From NCBI GenBank assembly GCA_009829735.1, contig CM020620.1, positions 9,316,545-9,380,544 on the forward strand: a DNA stretch of 64,000 nucleotides. Direction: 5' to 3'. The notes beneath the pieces were generated by a model. It saw nothing but the letters and a program-made list of their open reading frames with translations, made no database searches and was not told the origin of the DNA. A program made the position numbers and the translations under genes. This stretch comes from Pyropia yezoensis (Eukaryota; Rhodophyta; Bangiophyceae; Bangiales; Bangiaceae). Positions 51,396-62,250 of the stretch are shown here, piece after piece (within the stretch, counting starts at the first letter, position 1; each line of letters begins with the position of its first letter).

Positions 51396-52425
51396 GCTGT
51401 TCCAAACCTTGGATGAGCCGGAGGGGGAGATGCCAGAGCATCCCCCGCCGCTGAACACAAGAGACCCAGGTCGACATGACCTCGAGGAGCCACTGGGTGG
51501 CCAACATGGCCCACACCAGGTGATCAGGGCCAGCCGTCAACATGACGGAGCCGAAGTGGTCAAGCAACCATGGCAGCAACGCCGGGAACCCGTAGGGGAC
51601 CTCAACTTGAGGCCACCACTCGGGCTTCTTCGGATAGTACTGCTCCTTGCTGGCAGCAGACTGTTGAGGAAACTCAAGTTGAGCCGAGGTCACCAAGTAG
51701 GGACCTCGCCGGAAGTCTTTCTCCATCCGCACATCAAAGTGATGAGTGTGCGGATCGGCCTCGTGGAGGTACGGGGGGCGAGTTGCCACCGCGTCCCAAG
51801 TAAAGGTCGGCAAGTCGCCGGGACCCGGGATAGTTCCCCCGCGGTCCACCATGGCCTTGGCACGCTGAACGTCCTCAACCTCCTCATCGTCCAGGAAGGC
51901 AAACTGGTCCGTCCTGAAGCCGGCAGGGAACCCGACCCTACGGGGATACTTCTCCCGTAGGCGGTCCCATACCCGACCCATCGCTGCGCCAAGTCGGCCA
52001 CAGCGAAGAACACTCAACCCCTCCTCATAGAGAGGCCAAGCGTAGTAAAACCACCGCCCCAAGGCCTCACGCGGGACAACTTGTCCCGCCTCCGGGGGAG
52101 ACCCCGCCGTCAACCCAAAGCCGGGTGACGCGGGAGTCCCATCCCCCGGAGCGATCGCGGAGCCCCCGCCGGAAGTCCCGGCGGGTGCCGCACCGTAGGT
52201 GGTGTCCTCCATACGCTCATCTAGAGAGTCCGTCTCCACTCCCGGGGTCGCCATGGCTCTCCCCAAGTTGGGGAGAGACGCTCTGGCTATCGCGGCACGA
52301 GACCCGCCTCGAGTTGAGGGGGACTCGGATCGTGGGTATACGGGTGGCCTCCCCAGCGTGGGGCGGCCCAGTGGAAGGTGAAGGGGAGGTGGTGGTGATG
52401 GTGAAGTGTGAACTGAGGAGAGCAA
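51396..52425 (-). pseudogene. Element C antisense ORF, N-terminal part (split by element D)
   Basis: From ATG 52425 (or ATG 52254, MATPGVETDSLDERMEDTTY) the frame runs to the D insertion. The N-terminus is Pro/Ser/Gly-rich. The rest looks folded, with WFYYAWPLYEEGLSVLRCGR, RTDQFAFLDDEEVEDVQRAK, DVRMEKDFRRGPYLVTSAQL and LLPWLLDHFGSVMLTAGPDH. Crossing the restored target site it continues without a shift into 33390-32306, a total of about 704 codons. No family was recognised. Like D's antisense ORF, it starts just inside the 3' LTR. Confidence 0.75.
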
Positions 52426-52592
52426 GCTGCCGAGTGGGCAAGCTTGAGGAGAGGGGCGGTCAACGTGACCGCCTCCACATTCGTGTTACGTACTCGATGA
52501 GGGACAGCAAGTCGCGCCCCCAACGCCGAGACGTGCGTTTACGCACCCCCTCACAGGGCCGACCGGGTCGGTCGGAACTGAGGAGAGGAGAG
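52426..52592 (+). promoter_or_regulatory. Element C: leader of the antisense ORF and polypurine tract
   Basis: Ends with the purine tract GAGGAGAGGAGAG (52580-52592) abutting the 3' LTR. The rest would be the 5' leader of the antisense ORF. Confidence 0.65.
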
Positions 52593-53061
52593 TGTGGCAG
52601 TATTGACCCCCAGGTAGGGGGGCAACACGTGCCATGCAAGGGGCGGCAGGCCACTAGCCTGATCCGTTCCTCCCCCTGCATTTGGGTCCATATTCTTTAA
52701 GTTTGGGATAGTTAGCTTAGTAGTAAATCCAACTTGGATTTGAGGGTTTTCTGCATTTATCGTCTTGAATTTTCGTGTGGCCCGGTGGGCAGGTGCTGGG
52801 GTGGGAGATTCTGAGTGGCGAGATTCTGAGTGGACCCTGGGGGGATAAGGGGAGGGACAGCGGGGCTTGGCCCTGCGTCCCCGTCCCGACCAAGAAACTG
52901 TTGGACCACACACCATCCTCTTGTTTGTCCGTGGGGGGTTTGCCCCACAACAGGGACAGAGTGTGTGCGACTTGCACTTCTTCCGGTTCCCCCGACACGG
53001 GAGGCAGCCCTTGCACACCGCCCCAACTTCGGTGCCGTGTGTGCATGTGGTTTTTGCCACA
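52593..53061 (+). repeat. 3' LTR of element C (469 bp)
   Basis: Nine differences from the 5' LTR by eye, six of them transitions. Followed by TSD GCGGC (53062-53066). Confidence 0.95.
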
Positions 53062-54412
53062 GCGGCCGCACCAATATTGCGCGGTGGCTGCGGGGCGCAA
53101 GAGGCGGCCGCGTTCGGCCGCCGACGGCGGCCGCCGCTACGAGCATTGAGTTGGGGATGCGGATCGGAAAAAGCGGCTGCGTGAGGCCGCAGACGGCGGC
53201 TGCCCTTACCAACATTGAGTGGGGGATGGGGGCGGAAGAGGTGGCCATGTTTGGCGGCTGGCGGTGGCCGAACCAACATTGCCCGGGGAATGCGGGGCGA
53301 ATGATGGGGCCAAGCATGGCGGCCGGCGGCGGCCGCTGTTGCGAACATTGAGTGGGTGTTTGAGGACGAAGAGGCGGCCAAGTATGGCGGCCGGCGGGGG
53401 CCGCGCCAACATTGCCCGGGGAATGTGGGGCGGACGAGGGGGCCAAGCATGGCGGCCGGCGGCGGCCGCCGTTGCGCACATTGAGAGGGTGTTGGAGGCC
53501 GAAAAGACGGCCAAGCATGGCGGCCGTCGGGGGCCGTACCGGCATTGCTCGGGGAATGCGGGGCGGACGAGGGGGCAGAGCATGGCGGCCGGCGGCGGCC
53601 GCCGTTGCGAACATTGAGTGGGGGTTTGAGGCCCAAGAGGCGGCCAAGTATGGAGGCCGGCGGGGGCCGCACCAACAATGCCCGGGAGGCGCGGCGTGGA
53701 AGAGGCGGCCACGTATGGCCGCCGACGGCTGCCAACGCTACCAAAACTGAGAGGGGGATGCGGCGCGGATGAGGCGGCCAAGTTCGGCGGCCGACGGCGG
53801 CCGCCGTTGCCAACGTTGAGTGGGGGCTGGGGGCGGAAGAGGCGGCCAAGTGTGACGGATGGCGGTGGCCGCACCAACATTGCCCTGTGGATGCGGGGCG
53901 GAAGAGGCGGCCGCGGATGGCCGCTGACGGCGGCCGCCGCTACCAGCATTGGGTGGAAGACGCGGGGCGGAAGCGGCGGCTTAGTACGGCGGCCGACGGC
54001 GACCGCCCTTGCCACTATCGATTGGGGGATGAGGGCGGAAAAGGCGGCCAAGTATGGCGGCTGGCGGTCGCCGATGCCAACATTCAATGGGGGATGCGGG
54101 GCGGAATAGGCGGCCACGTTTCGCCGCCGACGGCGGCCGCCGCTACCAACATTGGGTGGGGGACGCGGGGCGGAAGAGGCGCCCACGATTGGCCGCCGAA
54201 TGCGGCAGCCGCTACCAACATTGAGTGGGCAGTGCGAGGAGGAATAGGCGGCCGAGTACGGCGGCCGACGGCGGCTGCCGTTGCCATCATTGAGTGGGGG
54301 TGGGGGCGGAAGAGGCGGCCAAGTATGGCCGCCGACGGCGGCCGCCGTTGCCAACATTGAGTGGGGGTTGTGGGCGGAAGAGGCGGCCACGTTTGGCCGC
54401 CAATGGCGGCCG
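53062..54412 (+). repeat. Minisatellite array, about 19-20 units of 64-70 bp
   Basis: Units are marked by (CC)AACATTGAGTGGGG or AACATTGCCCGGGG at about 53141, 53211, 53275, 53343, 53408, 53477, 53541, 53610 and so on to 54350. In the left part, units of 68-71 bp (GAG type) alternate with 60-65 bp ones (GCC type). Each holds GGCGGCCGACGGCGGCCGCC, itself nearly palindromic. Long Pro/Ala/Arg frames on both strands are a by-product. Confidence 0.9.
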
Positions 54413-55101
54413 TGTAGGGACCCTATGGGCCTCCTCGTGGGGGGACCTCGTAGAGATCGCGTGGTACCCCTGTGCCCACCTTCCTAGTGAGGAGGACGGG
54501 GCCGATTTGGCCCCTCGGGATTTTACTGGCTTCCGATTGGTCCCCTCCTATGGAGGTGGGACCGGGTCGCCATTGGTTCTGGGGCCCATTTTGGGATTCC
54601 TAGTGTATGGGATTTTCCCCTGACCTGAATTGGCCTCTGGTCAATAATTCGGGATGGGATGCATTTGGGGTTTGGATTGCGCGTTCGTATTTTGTGTGAT
54701 TGTGAGATTGGGGAGATCTTGAGTGTTGGCAGTGATGTCCGGCGGGGCTCTTCTCCCCCGTGTCTTGGAGATTCCTGCCCCGCTGGCAGGGATGATCCGT
54801 GGGGGAGGGGGCCCTCTGGACATGTTGGAGGATTTTGATTGGCCCGCATGTGGCCCGGTGTGGAGGGTTGCTGGGTGCGGGTGAGAGAGGGTAAGAGTGT
54901 GCGTGGGGGTGCGCGTTGCTTCCCCCTTCGAAAAAAACGTACTTGCGTGTGCTTGAACTCTGTCGTCCTGGTCGCGGATCCCCGCGTGAACAAGCCAGGC
55001 GGTCGGCGGTTCAGTATCTCTCCGGTCTCCCCGCGTTCTTGGTGGGTTGTTTCTCTGTGTGTTCTGGGTGCTAGGCGCCTAAGGTACGTAAAACCACTAC
55101 A
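54413..55101 (+). mobile_element. Solo LTR (689 bp) of a further family, element E
   Basis: Starts TGTAGGGACC and ends AACCACTACA (TGTAG/CTACA termini). It is flanked by the 5-bp direct repeat GGCCG at 54408-54412 and 55102-55106, and minisatellite continues on both sides. No PBS or internal sequence. Orientation is assumed plus. It is explained by LTR-LTR recombination after insertion. Confidence 0.85.
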
Positions 55102-55680
55102 GGCCGCACCTGCCAACATTGAGGGACGGGTGACCGGGGGGGGGCTGGCAGGTGCGGGGGCCGGCGGCGGCCGTCGCTACAATCATTGAGCGGTGGATGG
55201 CAGCGGAGTAGGCAGCTACGTACGGCGGCCGACGGCGGCCGCCGTTGCCTACATTGAGTGGGGCTTGGGGGCCGAAGAGGTCGCCAAGTTTGGGGTCCGG
55301 CGGCGGCCGCACCTGCCAACATTCGGTAACGAATGACAGGGAGGGGGCAGGCAGTTTCGGCGGCCGGCGGCGGCCGCCACTGCGTGCAGCGACTGGGTGC
55401 GTTTTGGCTGGGGTGCAGCAGGGTATGGCGGCCGGCGGCGGCTCCCGCTGCCAACATTGAGCGGCGGTTGATATGGGGGGGTCGCACCTGTATCGCGGCC
55501 GACGGCGGCCACCACTGCGTGCAGTGACTGGGTGGTGTCAGGCACGTGGGCGGCCGGCTATGGCAGCCGGGTATGGCGGCCGGCGGCGGCCGCCTCTACC
55601 TCATCCCCCACTCCGTCTTGGTAGCGGCGGCCGCCGTTGGCCGCCTTCGGCCGCTGCGGTTGGCCATGACATGGACGCTG
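55102..55680 (+). repeat. Minisatellite array, degenerate continuation
   Basis: Same GGCGGCC(G/A)(A/G)CGGCGGCCGCC and AACATTGAG motifs with longer, irregular units. Some carry CACTGCGTGCAG(C/T)GACTGGGTG instead of the AACATT block. Confidence 0.8.
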
Positions 55681-56845
55681 TGGGCTGGTGTGTCAAGAGA
55701 AAAAAAAACCGATTGAAAATACAAAAACATGCTCCCAACAACACCCACTCAAAGTTGGCAGCCGCGGCTGCGGCCGGCCCCCAGAACCGCTCTCCCGCCC
55801 GACCCACTCGGCACCCTCTCAATGCTGGCTGTGGCGGCCGCTGTATGCCGGGCCCGTGATAGGGTCTGGGTTGGATCAAAGTCGAAGGGGTGGGGTTGGC
55901 ATGTGACCCGCGGAATTATAGAGTGCAATTGCGCCCGTCTTCGTATGATGCGCTGGGGTGGGGTTGGGGTCCCGCTCAGGTCCCGTCGTGTCCCGCAGAG
56001 AAAGACAACAGCACGAAACGTCGGCAAAAAAAGCGCGCCCAAACGCCAGCGCGTGCGCCCCAGGAGAAGGCGGCGTCATCGGCTCCCCCTCCCCCCCCGA
56101 ACGCCCCAGGGAAAAAGACGAGCAAAAAAAAGTAAAGTTCTGCGCTGAGAACGCGCGCGCGGCGCGCCGTACTGCCCTAGGCCAGCGGCATCCTCGGCTT
56201 CCCCCCCCCCCCTTCCCGCGGCCCCCCCGCTCCTGCGATCGCATGTGGCGTCCTCCGTCGCTGCCCGCCCCCCGGTCGCTGTCCCCCTCCCTCATCCCCG
56301 CCCTCCTGCGCACCCCCTCCTACCCCCCCTCCTTCTCTGCCCGCCCACCTTCAACCCCTCCTGCGCTCCCCTTTCCCCCCCCCCTCCTTCATTACCCGCC
56401 CACCTGTCTCTCCCCGTCGCTGCCCGCCCGCCGGTTGCTCCTCCCTCCCCCGCCTCCCCCCCTCCTCCCCCCCTCCTTCGATCGCGGATGGCGTCCTCCG
56501 TCGCTGCCCGCCCCGCTGTCGCCCGTGCCCCTGTCGCCCCATCCTCCCCCTCATCCCGGCCGCTGTAGCCTGACGGGTCGAGCCTGCGCTCCCCCCCTCT
56601 TCCCTGGCCACAGGTGTTGCCGCCGTCGTCTGGCGGCTGTCGCCTGTGCTTTTCCCCTGCGACAGGCGCCTCTGCCCCCGCCCTGCGGCTGGTGCCTGTG
56701 CTCCTCCCCTGCTTGCGGCGCCTGGGCCCCCGCCCTGTAGGTGGCGTCACTATCCCCCCGCTGCACCCTTGCTGCTGGTGTTGCCGCCGTCACCTCGATG
56801 GTGGCGCCGGTGCCTGTGCCAAGCGGGGCCGCCTTTCCGCCCCGC
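55681..56845. other. Spacer without recognisable gene; C-rich tract
   Basis: 55690-55740 is A-rich. 56080-56600 is a long pyrimidine tract (CCCCCTCC-type) giving spurious Pro/Leu frames on plus and Gly/Arg frames on minus. No homology seen. Confidence 0.5.
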
Positions 56846-57095
56846 ATCCCCCGGGCAATGTTGGTGCGTTCGCCGACAGCCGCCATACATGGCCGCCTCT
56901 TCCGCTGCCAACCCCCGCTCGATAGTGGCAACGGCGGCCGCCGTTGGTCGCCGTACTTGGCTGCCTCTTCCGCCCCCGGCCCCACTCAATGTTGGCAACG
57001 GCGGCCGGCGTCGGCCGCCGCTCTCGTCTGCCCCCTTCCCACCATGCCTTTGTCAATGTTGGAAGGAGCGGCCGCTGCTGTCGGCCGCGACATGG
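56846..57095 (-). repeat. Inverted block of the minisatellite
   Basis: Here the units read in reverse: CCACTCAATGTTGGCAACGGCGGCCG at about 56982 and a CAATGTTGG near 57053. Three to four units lie opposite in orientation to 53062-55680. Confidence 0.8.
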
Positions 57096-57116
57096 GAGTC
57101 TGATGGGCTAGTGTGA

Positions 57117-57160
57117 CAAGGAAAAAAAAGAACCCGAAGGGAAAAACCTAAGCTTTGATG
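57117..57160 (+). other. A-rich block shared with 7288-7331
   Basis: CAAGG-A8-GAACCCGAAGGG-A5-CCTAAGC. On the minus strand it lies about 160 bp past the end of the Myb-like pseudogene, as a U-rich element. Confidence 0.4.
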
Positions 57161-57318
57161 CAAGCGTCCAAGCATCACGCACTCAGACGACGATCAAAGC
57201 ACACCTCAGTCCAAACGACACGCAAACACAAGCAGGCATGCAGAGCGCACAAAGAAGAGCAGGCGTGGACAGAACTCACAGGGATGCTCGCGCAACTGCA
57301 ACAAGAAAGCAAACATCA

Positions 57319-59849
57319 TCACAGGAACAACTCGTCGTCCTCGTCCTCCTCCTTTCGGCTCTTGACAACCGCGATGAGGGGTCTGAAGTACTCTTCATCG
57401 TCCTCCACATTGTAAAACACCTCTTCATCTTCGTCCGCGTTCGAGCCGCCGCGGTCGGGCGGCTCCGGGGAAGGGGTGGGGGATCGGTAAACAGGTGCAC
57501 GCGTGCGCCCGTTGCCCTTCATGCTGACAGACCCAGACGCTGCCATAAGCTGCAGCTGCTTGGTTATCTGCGCGCGGCCACCAACAGACGTCAAGTCGGC
57601 CGCAGAGCGGGGAGCCGGTGCCTCAGATGCCGCAGTCGGAAGCACATCCGCCACCAGATCCGCCGCCGGTCCCGCCCGCGCACTCGCACCCACAGTACGA
57701 GCGGGCTGAGAGGAGCCCGATGGCCATGGCCACAGCACAGGGGCCGAGGGAGGGGACTAGCGTGGCCTGCCAAAAGAAAAGTGAGACGATTGCGCCTCGG
57801 GAGAGTCCGCCCCGCGAGGAACTGGTGCGATGGCGGGCGCGGGGGCTACTCCGTTGGTGGTCGAGGAACGGCCCGGCGATGCGGCGGCCGTAGCGTTTCC
57901 AGTAGCAGCGGCCGCCGCCCTCGGCGCCTCTTTTTCCGTGCCGCAGGTGCCCTCGACCCCGCCCCCGTCAAAGTCCTCACGGTCGTCATCAGCACCTCCC
58001 GCATCCCCAAGGCCGCCTCGACGCCAGATCAGGGCGGGAGCGCGCCGGCCATTGGTGGCCGGCACATCGGCCGCCGCCGCTTCCGCTCCAGGAGGAAGGC
58101 CGTCAGGGCCACCGCCCCCGGCGGCCGCGGCGGCCAAAGCCGCACGACGGCAATTGCGGGTAGGCTCCATGGACGCAGCCGCGGCCGCTCCAGGAGGAGC
58201 GCCGATAGGGGCGGTGCCCGGGGTGGCCGCGGCTGCGGCAGTCGCCGCGGTGGGATCCGCATCGCGCCAATTGCGGGCGGCCTCCCCGGCGGCTCCCGCC
58301 GCACCCGCAAGCGCAAAAGAACCGTCGCCGCCGGTACCCGCCGCAGCCCCCGCGATCCCTGCCATGTGCTCGGCAAATAGAGCATCTGCTCTCCGTGCCG
58401 AGAAGTCCCGATAGCGCGGGATTTCGCGGTTCGCAGGGGCCGACAGGGTGGCGACCAGGTTCCCGGGTGCCGTGGCCCCACCAAGGATCTGCAGCGCCTC
58501 CGTGTTGGCCGTGCTCTCGTTGTCAATGGCCAAGTCCCGCGACCGCGCCGCGTTTCGCGCCAGCGTCGCCGTCGTGCAGAGAGGCCGGTCCGCAAACGAC
58601 GACGGGCGTCGGCGCTTGCCAGATGCTAAGGAAGTGCCATCGTCGTCAGCGTCCTGCGAGGCCGTGCCGTCGCTGTCCGCCGCCGCCCCTCCTTCGGAAG
58701 CGGCGGCGGCCGACAGCACCGCAGAGGACGCAGCACCACCCCCAGCGCCACCCCCACCGGCCGCACTGTCCCCCGCAGTCGCCGTGGAGGAGTCCCCAGC
58801 GGCCGCACCCAAACGGTGGCGAGACCGACCAGCCGCAAGGGCGGCGCTCGCGGCAGCGCCGCAGGACTTCTCCGACACAGGCAGGACACGCCACACTTCA
58901 AGCCAGTGGCCCGCCCGGCTGTCCCGCGTCAAGAGCGCCGGGTTCGGCACGTTCGTTCTCATCCGAGTGGCCTCATACCAGTCCTTCCTCTCAAAGTCGG
59001 CCATCATGGCCAGCTCCATTTCCCGCTCCCTCGGATTACCCGCCAGGTCCACGCTCTCAATGAACACACGGGCCGACACCGGCCACATCACCTGCTTGGA
59101 GAGCTTCTGGTAGTAGCGCTGCACCCCGGTCATCTCGCGCACCACCCTCTCCCCCACTCCGTCTCATCGAACTGGCGCCGTGAGGCGGTCCATGCGGTCC
59201 TGGATGTTGGCCGTGACTACCGCAAAAAACTCCCGACCGTTATGGTCTGTCCCCACCACCGCGTTCTCGGACTCCTCCAGCCTGGCCTGACTTTGCTGTA
59301 CACGCTCGATGTCGGAGTAGGTGACGCCGTTGGTGTGGATCCAAGTTCCCAGTTCAAGTCCTGCTGCGCCCGCAGCCGCTCTGCCTCCGCTGCCTCCGGC
59401 GAGGCCGCCTCGTCCACGTCCGCGGCCGCGCCCGATGGCGGCCGCGGCGAGTGCAGCTCCTCGTCCACCTGAAAGCCCCTTTCGACCTCCCTCTCGCGCG
59501 CCACCTCGGGCGCTTCGACCGGCGCCGCGGCGCGTGCGAGCACCAGCGGAGCGGCGGCAGCCTCCCCCTCCAAAGTCCCCTTCGCCGTCGGTGAGGCCGT
59601 CATGGTCTTTGTTAGGATCAGCGCGGCCTCCCGACGCAGGGCGCCTGCCACGTCGGCCTCTCGCGTTGCCTCGTCCAGCGGGCCCCTCATCGCTTGCTGC
59701 TCCTCGGCGGACGCAGCGCGAGGGCGCGATAATGCCGCCGCTGCTGGTGCTCGACCCCCGCTGCCAGAGTTGTCGCCAACACTGGCGGGGGAGGAACCAC
59801 CTCGGCCGCGGCCCCCCGACCCTCTGCCGAGGGGAGGGGTGCGATGCAT
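57319..59849 (-). pseudogene. Myb/SANT-like Harbinger protein, decayed paralog of 3049-6513
   Basis: The SANT-like region aligns without gaps with that of the first copy: HTNGVTYSDIERVQ, NAVVGTDHNGREFFAVVTAN (from about 59330), then an in-frame TGA at 59167-59165, then ERVVREMTGVQRYYQKLSKQ, REMELAMMADFERKDWYEAT and LEVWRVLPVSEK. After an Ala/Gly-rich linker a second in-frame stop, TAG 57759-57757, precedes the conserved C-terminus (VGGRAQITKQLQL ... SPTPSPEPPD ... EEDEDDELFL) ending at 57319. Both stops lie in one continuous frame. Upstream, 59849-59217 in a neighbouring frame (ERLRAQQDLNWELGSTPT) resembles the alternative frame of copy 1, and 60290-61330 carries the N-terminal repeats. No transposase is seen next to it. 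Confidence 0.75.
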
Positions 59850-60289
59850 GGCGGGCTCGTCGGTGCTGGCCCTAACGCGGTCCCAATCGCAGGCCGAGTC
59901 GCTGCTGCTGTCGGTGCTGACGCTGCTGGTGCTGGTATGATGGGTGGAGCAGGCCGATGCTCTCGTGCTGCTGCTGACGCCGGGAGTGCGCGCAATCCCA
60001 CTCCCGGCTGCAGGTCCGCCGCGGCTGGCTGCTCAAAAATTGGCAGGGCGTTCGTGGCCGGCAAGCCGCTCGAGGATGGCCGCGGTTGTGGGCCGACGTC
60101 GTTTGGTGCAGCCTGTGTCGTCTCCTGTCCGTCGCCTGGTTCGGCGCCAGCGCCCAAGCCGGAGCGCAGCCGCCCGCTTGCGGATGATGGTGCCGTGATA
60201 GGCCCCGATAGCCGCAGCGTCGCCTTGTCGCCGAGGCTGGGCTCCGCTTGGCCGCGAGTGCGCCGCGGGAGTCCGCTCTGGTTTTCCTT
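59850..60289. other. Probable N-terminal linker of the Myb-like pseudogene
   Basis: GC-rich, low-complexity Ala/Arg/Gly coding in several frames. No independent gene is supported. Confidence 0.4.
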
Positions 60290-61330
60290 CCCGCTCGGCC
60301 CCGTCTTCTCGTGAGGGTTGAATGGCAGCTCCTGCCGGCCTCCCCACCCACTCGGCCCCGCCTCCCCGCGAGGGTTGAACGGCCGATCTCCCAGCCTGCT
60401 CTACCCGCTCGGTCCCGCCTGGCCGCCGCCGATGGTCGGCCATGCGTCCCCGCGGGAAAGCGACGGCCGCTCCTGCCGGTTGCCCAACTCCTGCCCGTTG
60501 CCCAACGCTTGCTGGTTGTCCCACCCGCTTGGCGCCGCCTCCCTGCGAGGATTGAGGGGCCGCTCCTGCCGGTTGCCCCACTCCTGCCTGCTGCCCCACG
60601 CTTGCTTGTTGTCCCACCCGCTCGGCCCCGCCTTCCCGCGAGGGTTGAGGGGCCGATCATCCTGCCTGCTTCACCCTCTCGGTCCCACCTGGCCGCCTCC
60701 AAGGGACAGCCGGGCGTCCCCGCGGGGAAGCGGCCGCCGCTCCCGCCGGTAGCCCCACTCCTGCCCGCTGCCCCACGCTTGCTTGTTGTCCCACTCGCTC
60801 GGCTGCGACTCCCTGCGAGAGTTGAGAGGCCGCTCCTGCCGGTTGCCCCACCCGCTCGGCCCCGCCTCCCCGTGAGGGTTGGGTGGCTGCTTCTGTCAGC
60901 CGCCGCACTCGCTCGGCCCCGCCTCCCCGAGAGTAGTTAGGGGCCGCTCTTGCTGGTTGCGTCACCCGCTCGGCCCCGCTTCCCCGCGAGGGCTCGGGGG
61001 CGAACCCTGCCGGTCGCTCGTCCCACTCGGTCCCGCCTGGCCGCCGCCAAGGGACTGCCAGGCGTCCTCGCGGGGAATCGACGGCCGCTCCTGACGGGTG
61101 CTCCACTCCGGTCGGTTGCCCCATGCCTGCTGGCTGTCCCACATGCTCGGCCCAGCCTCCCCGCGAGGGATGAACGGCCGATCCTCCTGCCTGCTCGCTG
61201 GGTCCCGCCTGGCCAAGGCCAAGGAACGGCCGCGCGTCCCCGCGGGGAATGGGCGGCAGCTCCTGCCGGTTGCCCCACTCCTGCCAGTTGCTACACGTTG
61301 GCTGGGTGTCCCACCCGCTCGGCCCCCGCC
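60290..61330 (-). repeat. Degenerate coding repeat array of the Myb-like pseudogene
   Basis: On the minus strand, repeats of the type GGGGCCGAGCGGGTGGGGCAACC, with spacing of roughly 55-65 bp, encode AERVGQPAGAA-like units. They correspond to the 20-residue repeats at 3051-3290 in the first copy but are far more numerous. Confidence 0.65.
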
Positions 61331-62250
61331 GGAAGGCTCTGCGCTGTTGCGTCCGCTACAGGTACCGCCCGCGGCCGCCCAGCAACGGGCTTTCGCGCGC
61401 GCCAAAAGGCGGCCACGCCGCCCACGGGCAATCGCACCTCCAGTGGCAAATCGGATACTCCGGCCCAGTTATCTGCGACCGACGACACAGGCCGCACAGG
61501 GGCCGGAGCCCGCGACGACGTTGCTTCTTGTTGATTTGCCTCGGCGGCAGACCACCTTGTGGTTGCTTCCCGCGCCGCCCCCCACCCGCTCCATCGCCTT
61601 GACCTCCCCCAGCAGGATGCATGGTCGTCCTCCATGCGAAAAGCCGGCACGCAGAAACACAAAGCGCCCCGTGTGCCCATGGAGAGGGAACCGGAACCGC
61701 GATGCGGCCCACAAAGAGCAGCGGTGTGGGAGGGTGCCGGCTGAGGGCGGCTCGGGTCGCGGCCGTCGTTCATGACAGCAGTGAGAGGCGATAGAATGCC
61801 CCCCAAACACCGACTCCAGCACCCCACACCCCAGGCCTCCCCGAAGCCCTCGGCTGCCGGTCCAAAGCGCACCGAGGTACGCATCTGGGGCGTATCCAGC
61901 GAGGTTCCGAGACTGGTGAGACGGCATGGGGTGGGTTCCAAGTGGCAATGCCCCCCCCACAACCCCTTGCATGCGGGGTGTCAGCTGTTCGGCCAGCGGC
62001 CGGCGACCACAGACACCACACACACACACCAGGAGGGCCACGAAGACGGCCGAAAAAAACGGAAGACAACCGCGAAACGCGAGCGGCCGCGGGGGGGAAG
62101 ACCCTTCCCGTGCGGTCACACCAAGGGGGATGGCCACCAAGTGAGGAGGCTGTGCGGCCGCACAGGATGCTCTCTTGACGGGGCTGGCCAAAGGAGGCCC
62201 CCGGCCACACCGCCGGCCGCACAGCATGAGCCCGGGATCGTCACAGAGTA
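61331..62250. other. No recognisable gene
   Basis: Several frames of 100-280 codons exist on both strands but show no domain, no repeat-independent conservation and strong overlap with each other. A short CA microsatellite is at 62019-62030. Confidence 0.4.

Larger units (their letters stand above)
26770..53061 (+). mobile_element. Ty3/gypsy element C, split by nested element D
   Basis: 469-bp LTRs at 26770-27238 and 52593-53061 (TGTGGCAG ... TTGCCACA) are flanked by the 5-bp TSD GCGGC at 26765-26769 and 53062-53066. Order: LTR, PBS, gag (broken), protease, RNase H-integrase-chromodomain, antisense ORF, PPT, LTR. Element D (33396-51395) sits in the antisense ORF. Without D and its TSD copy, C is about 8.3 kb. 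The LTRs differ at 9 of 469 positions by eye. With no RT domain and a broken gag it is defective. Confidence 0.95.

Noticed and set aside
53206..54390. Long Pro/Ala/Arg-rich frame on minus (and others across 52551-53849)
   Set aside because: It follows the 64-70 bp repeat period, exists in several frames and both strands, and runs into an LTR.
56245..56740. Pro/Leu/Ser-rich frames on plus
   Set aside because: Translation of a pyrimidine tract; low complexity with no domain.
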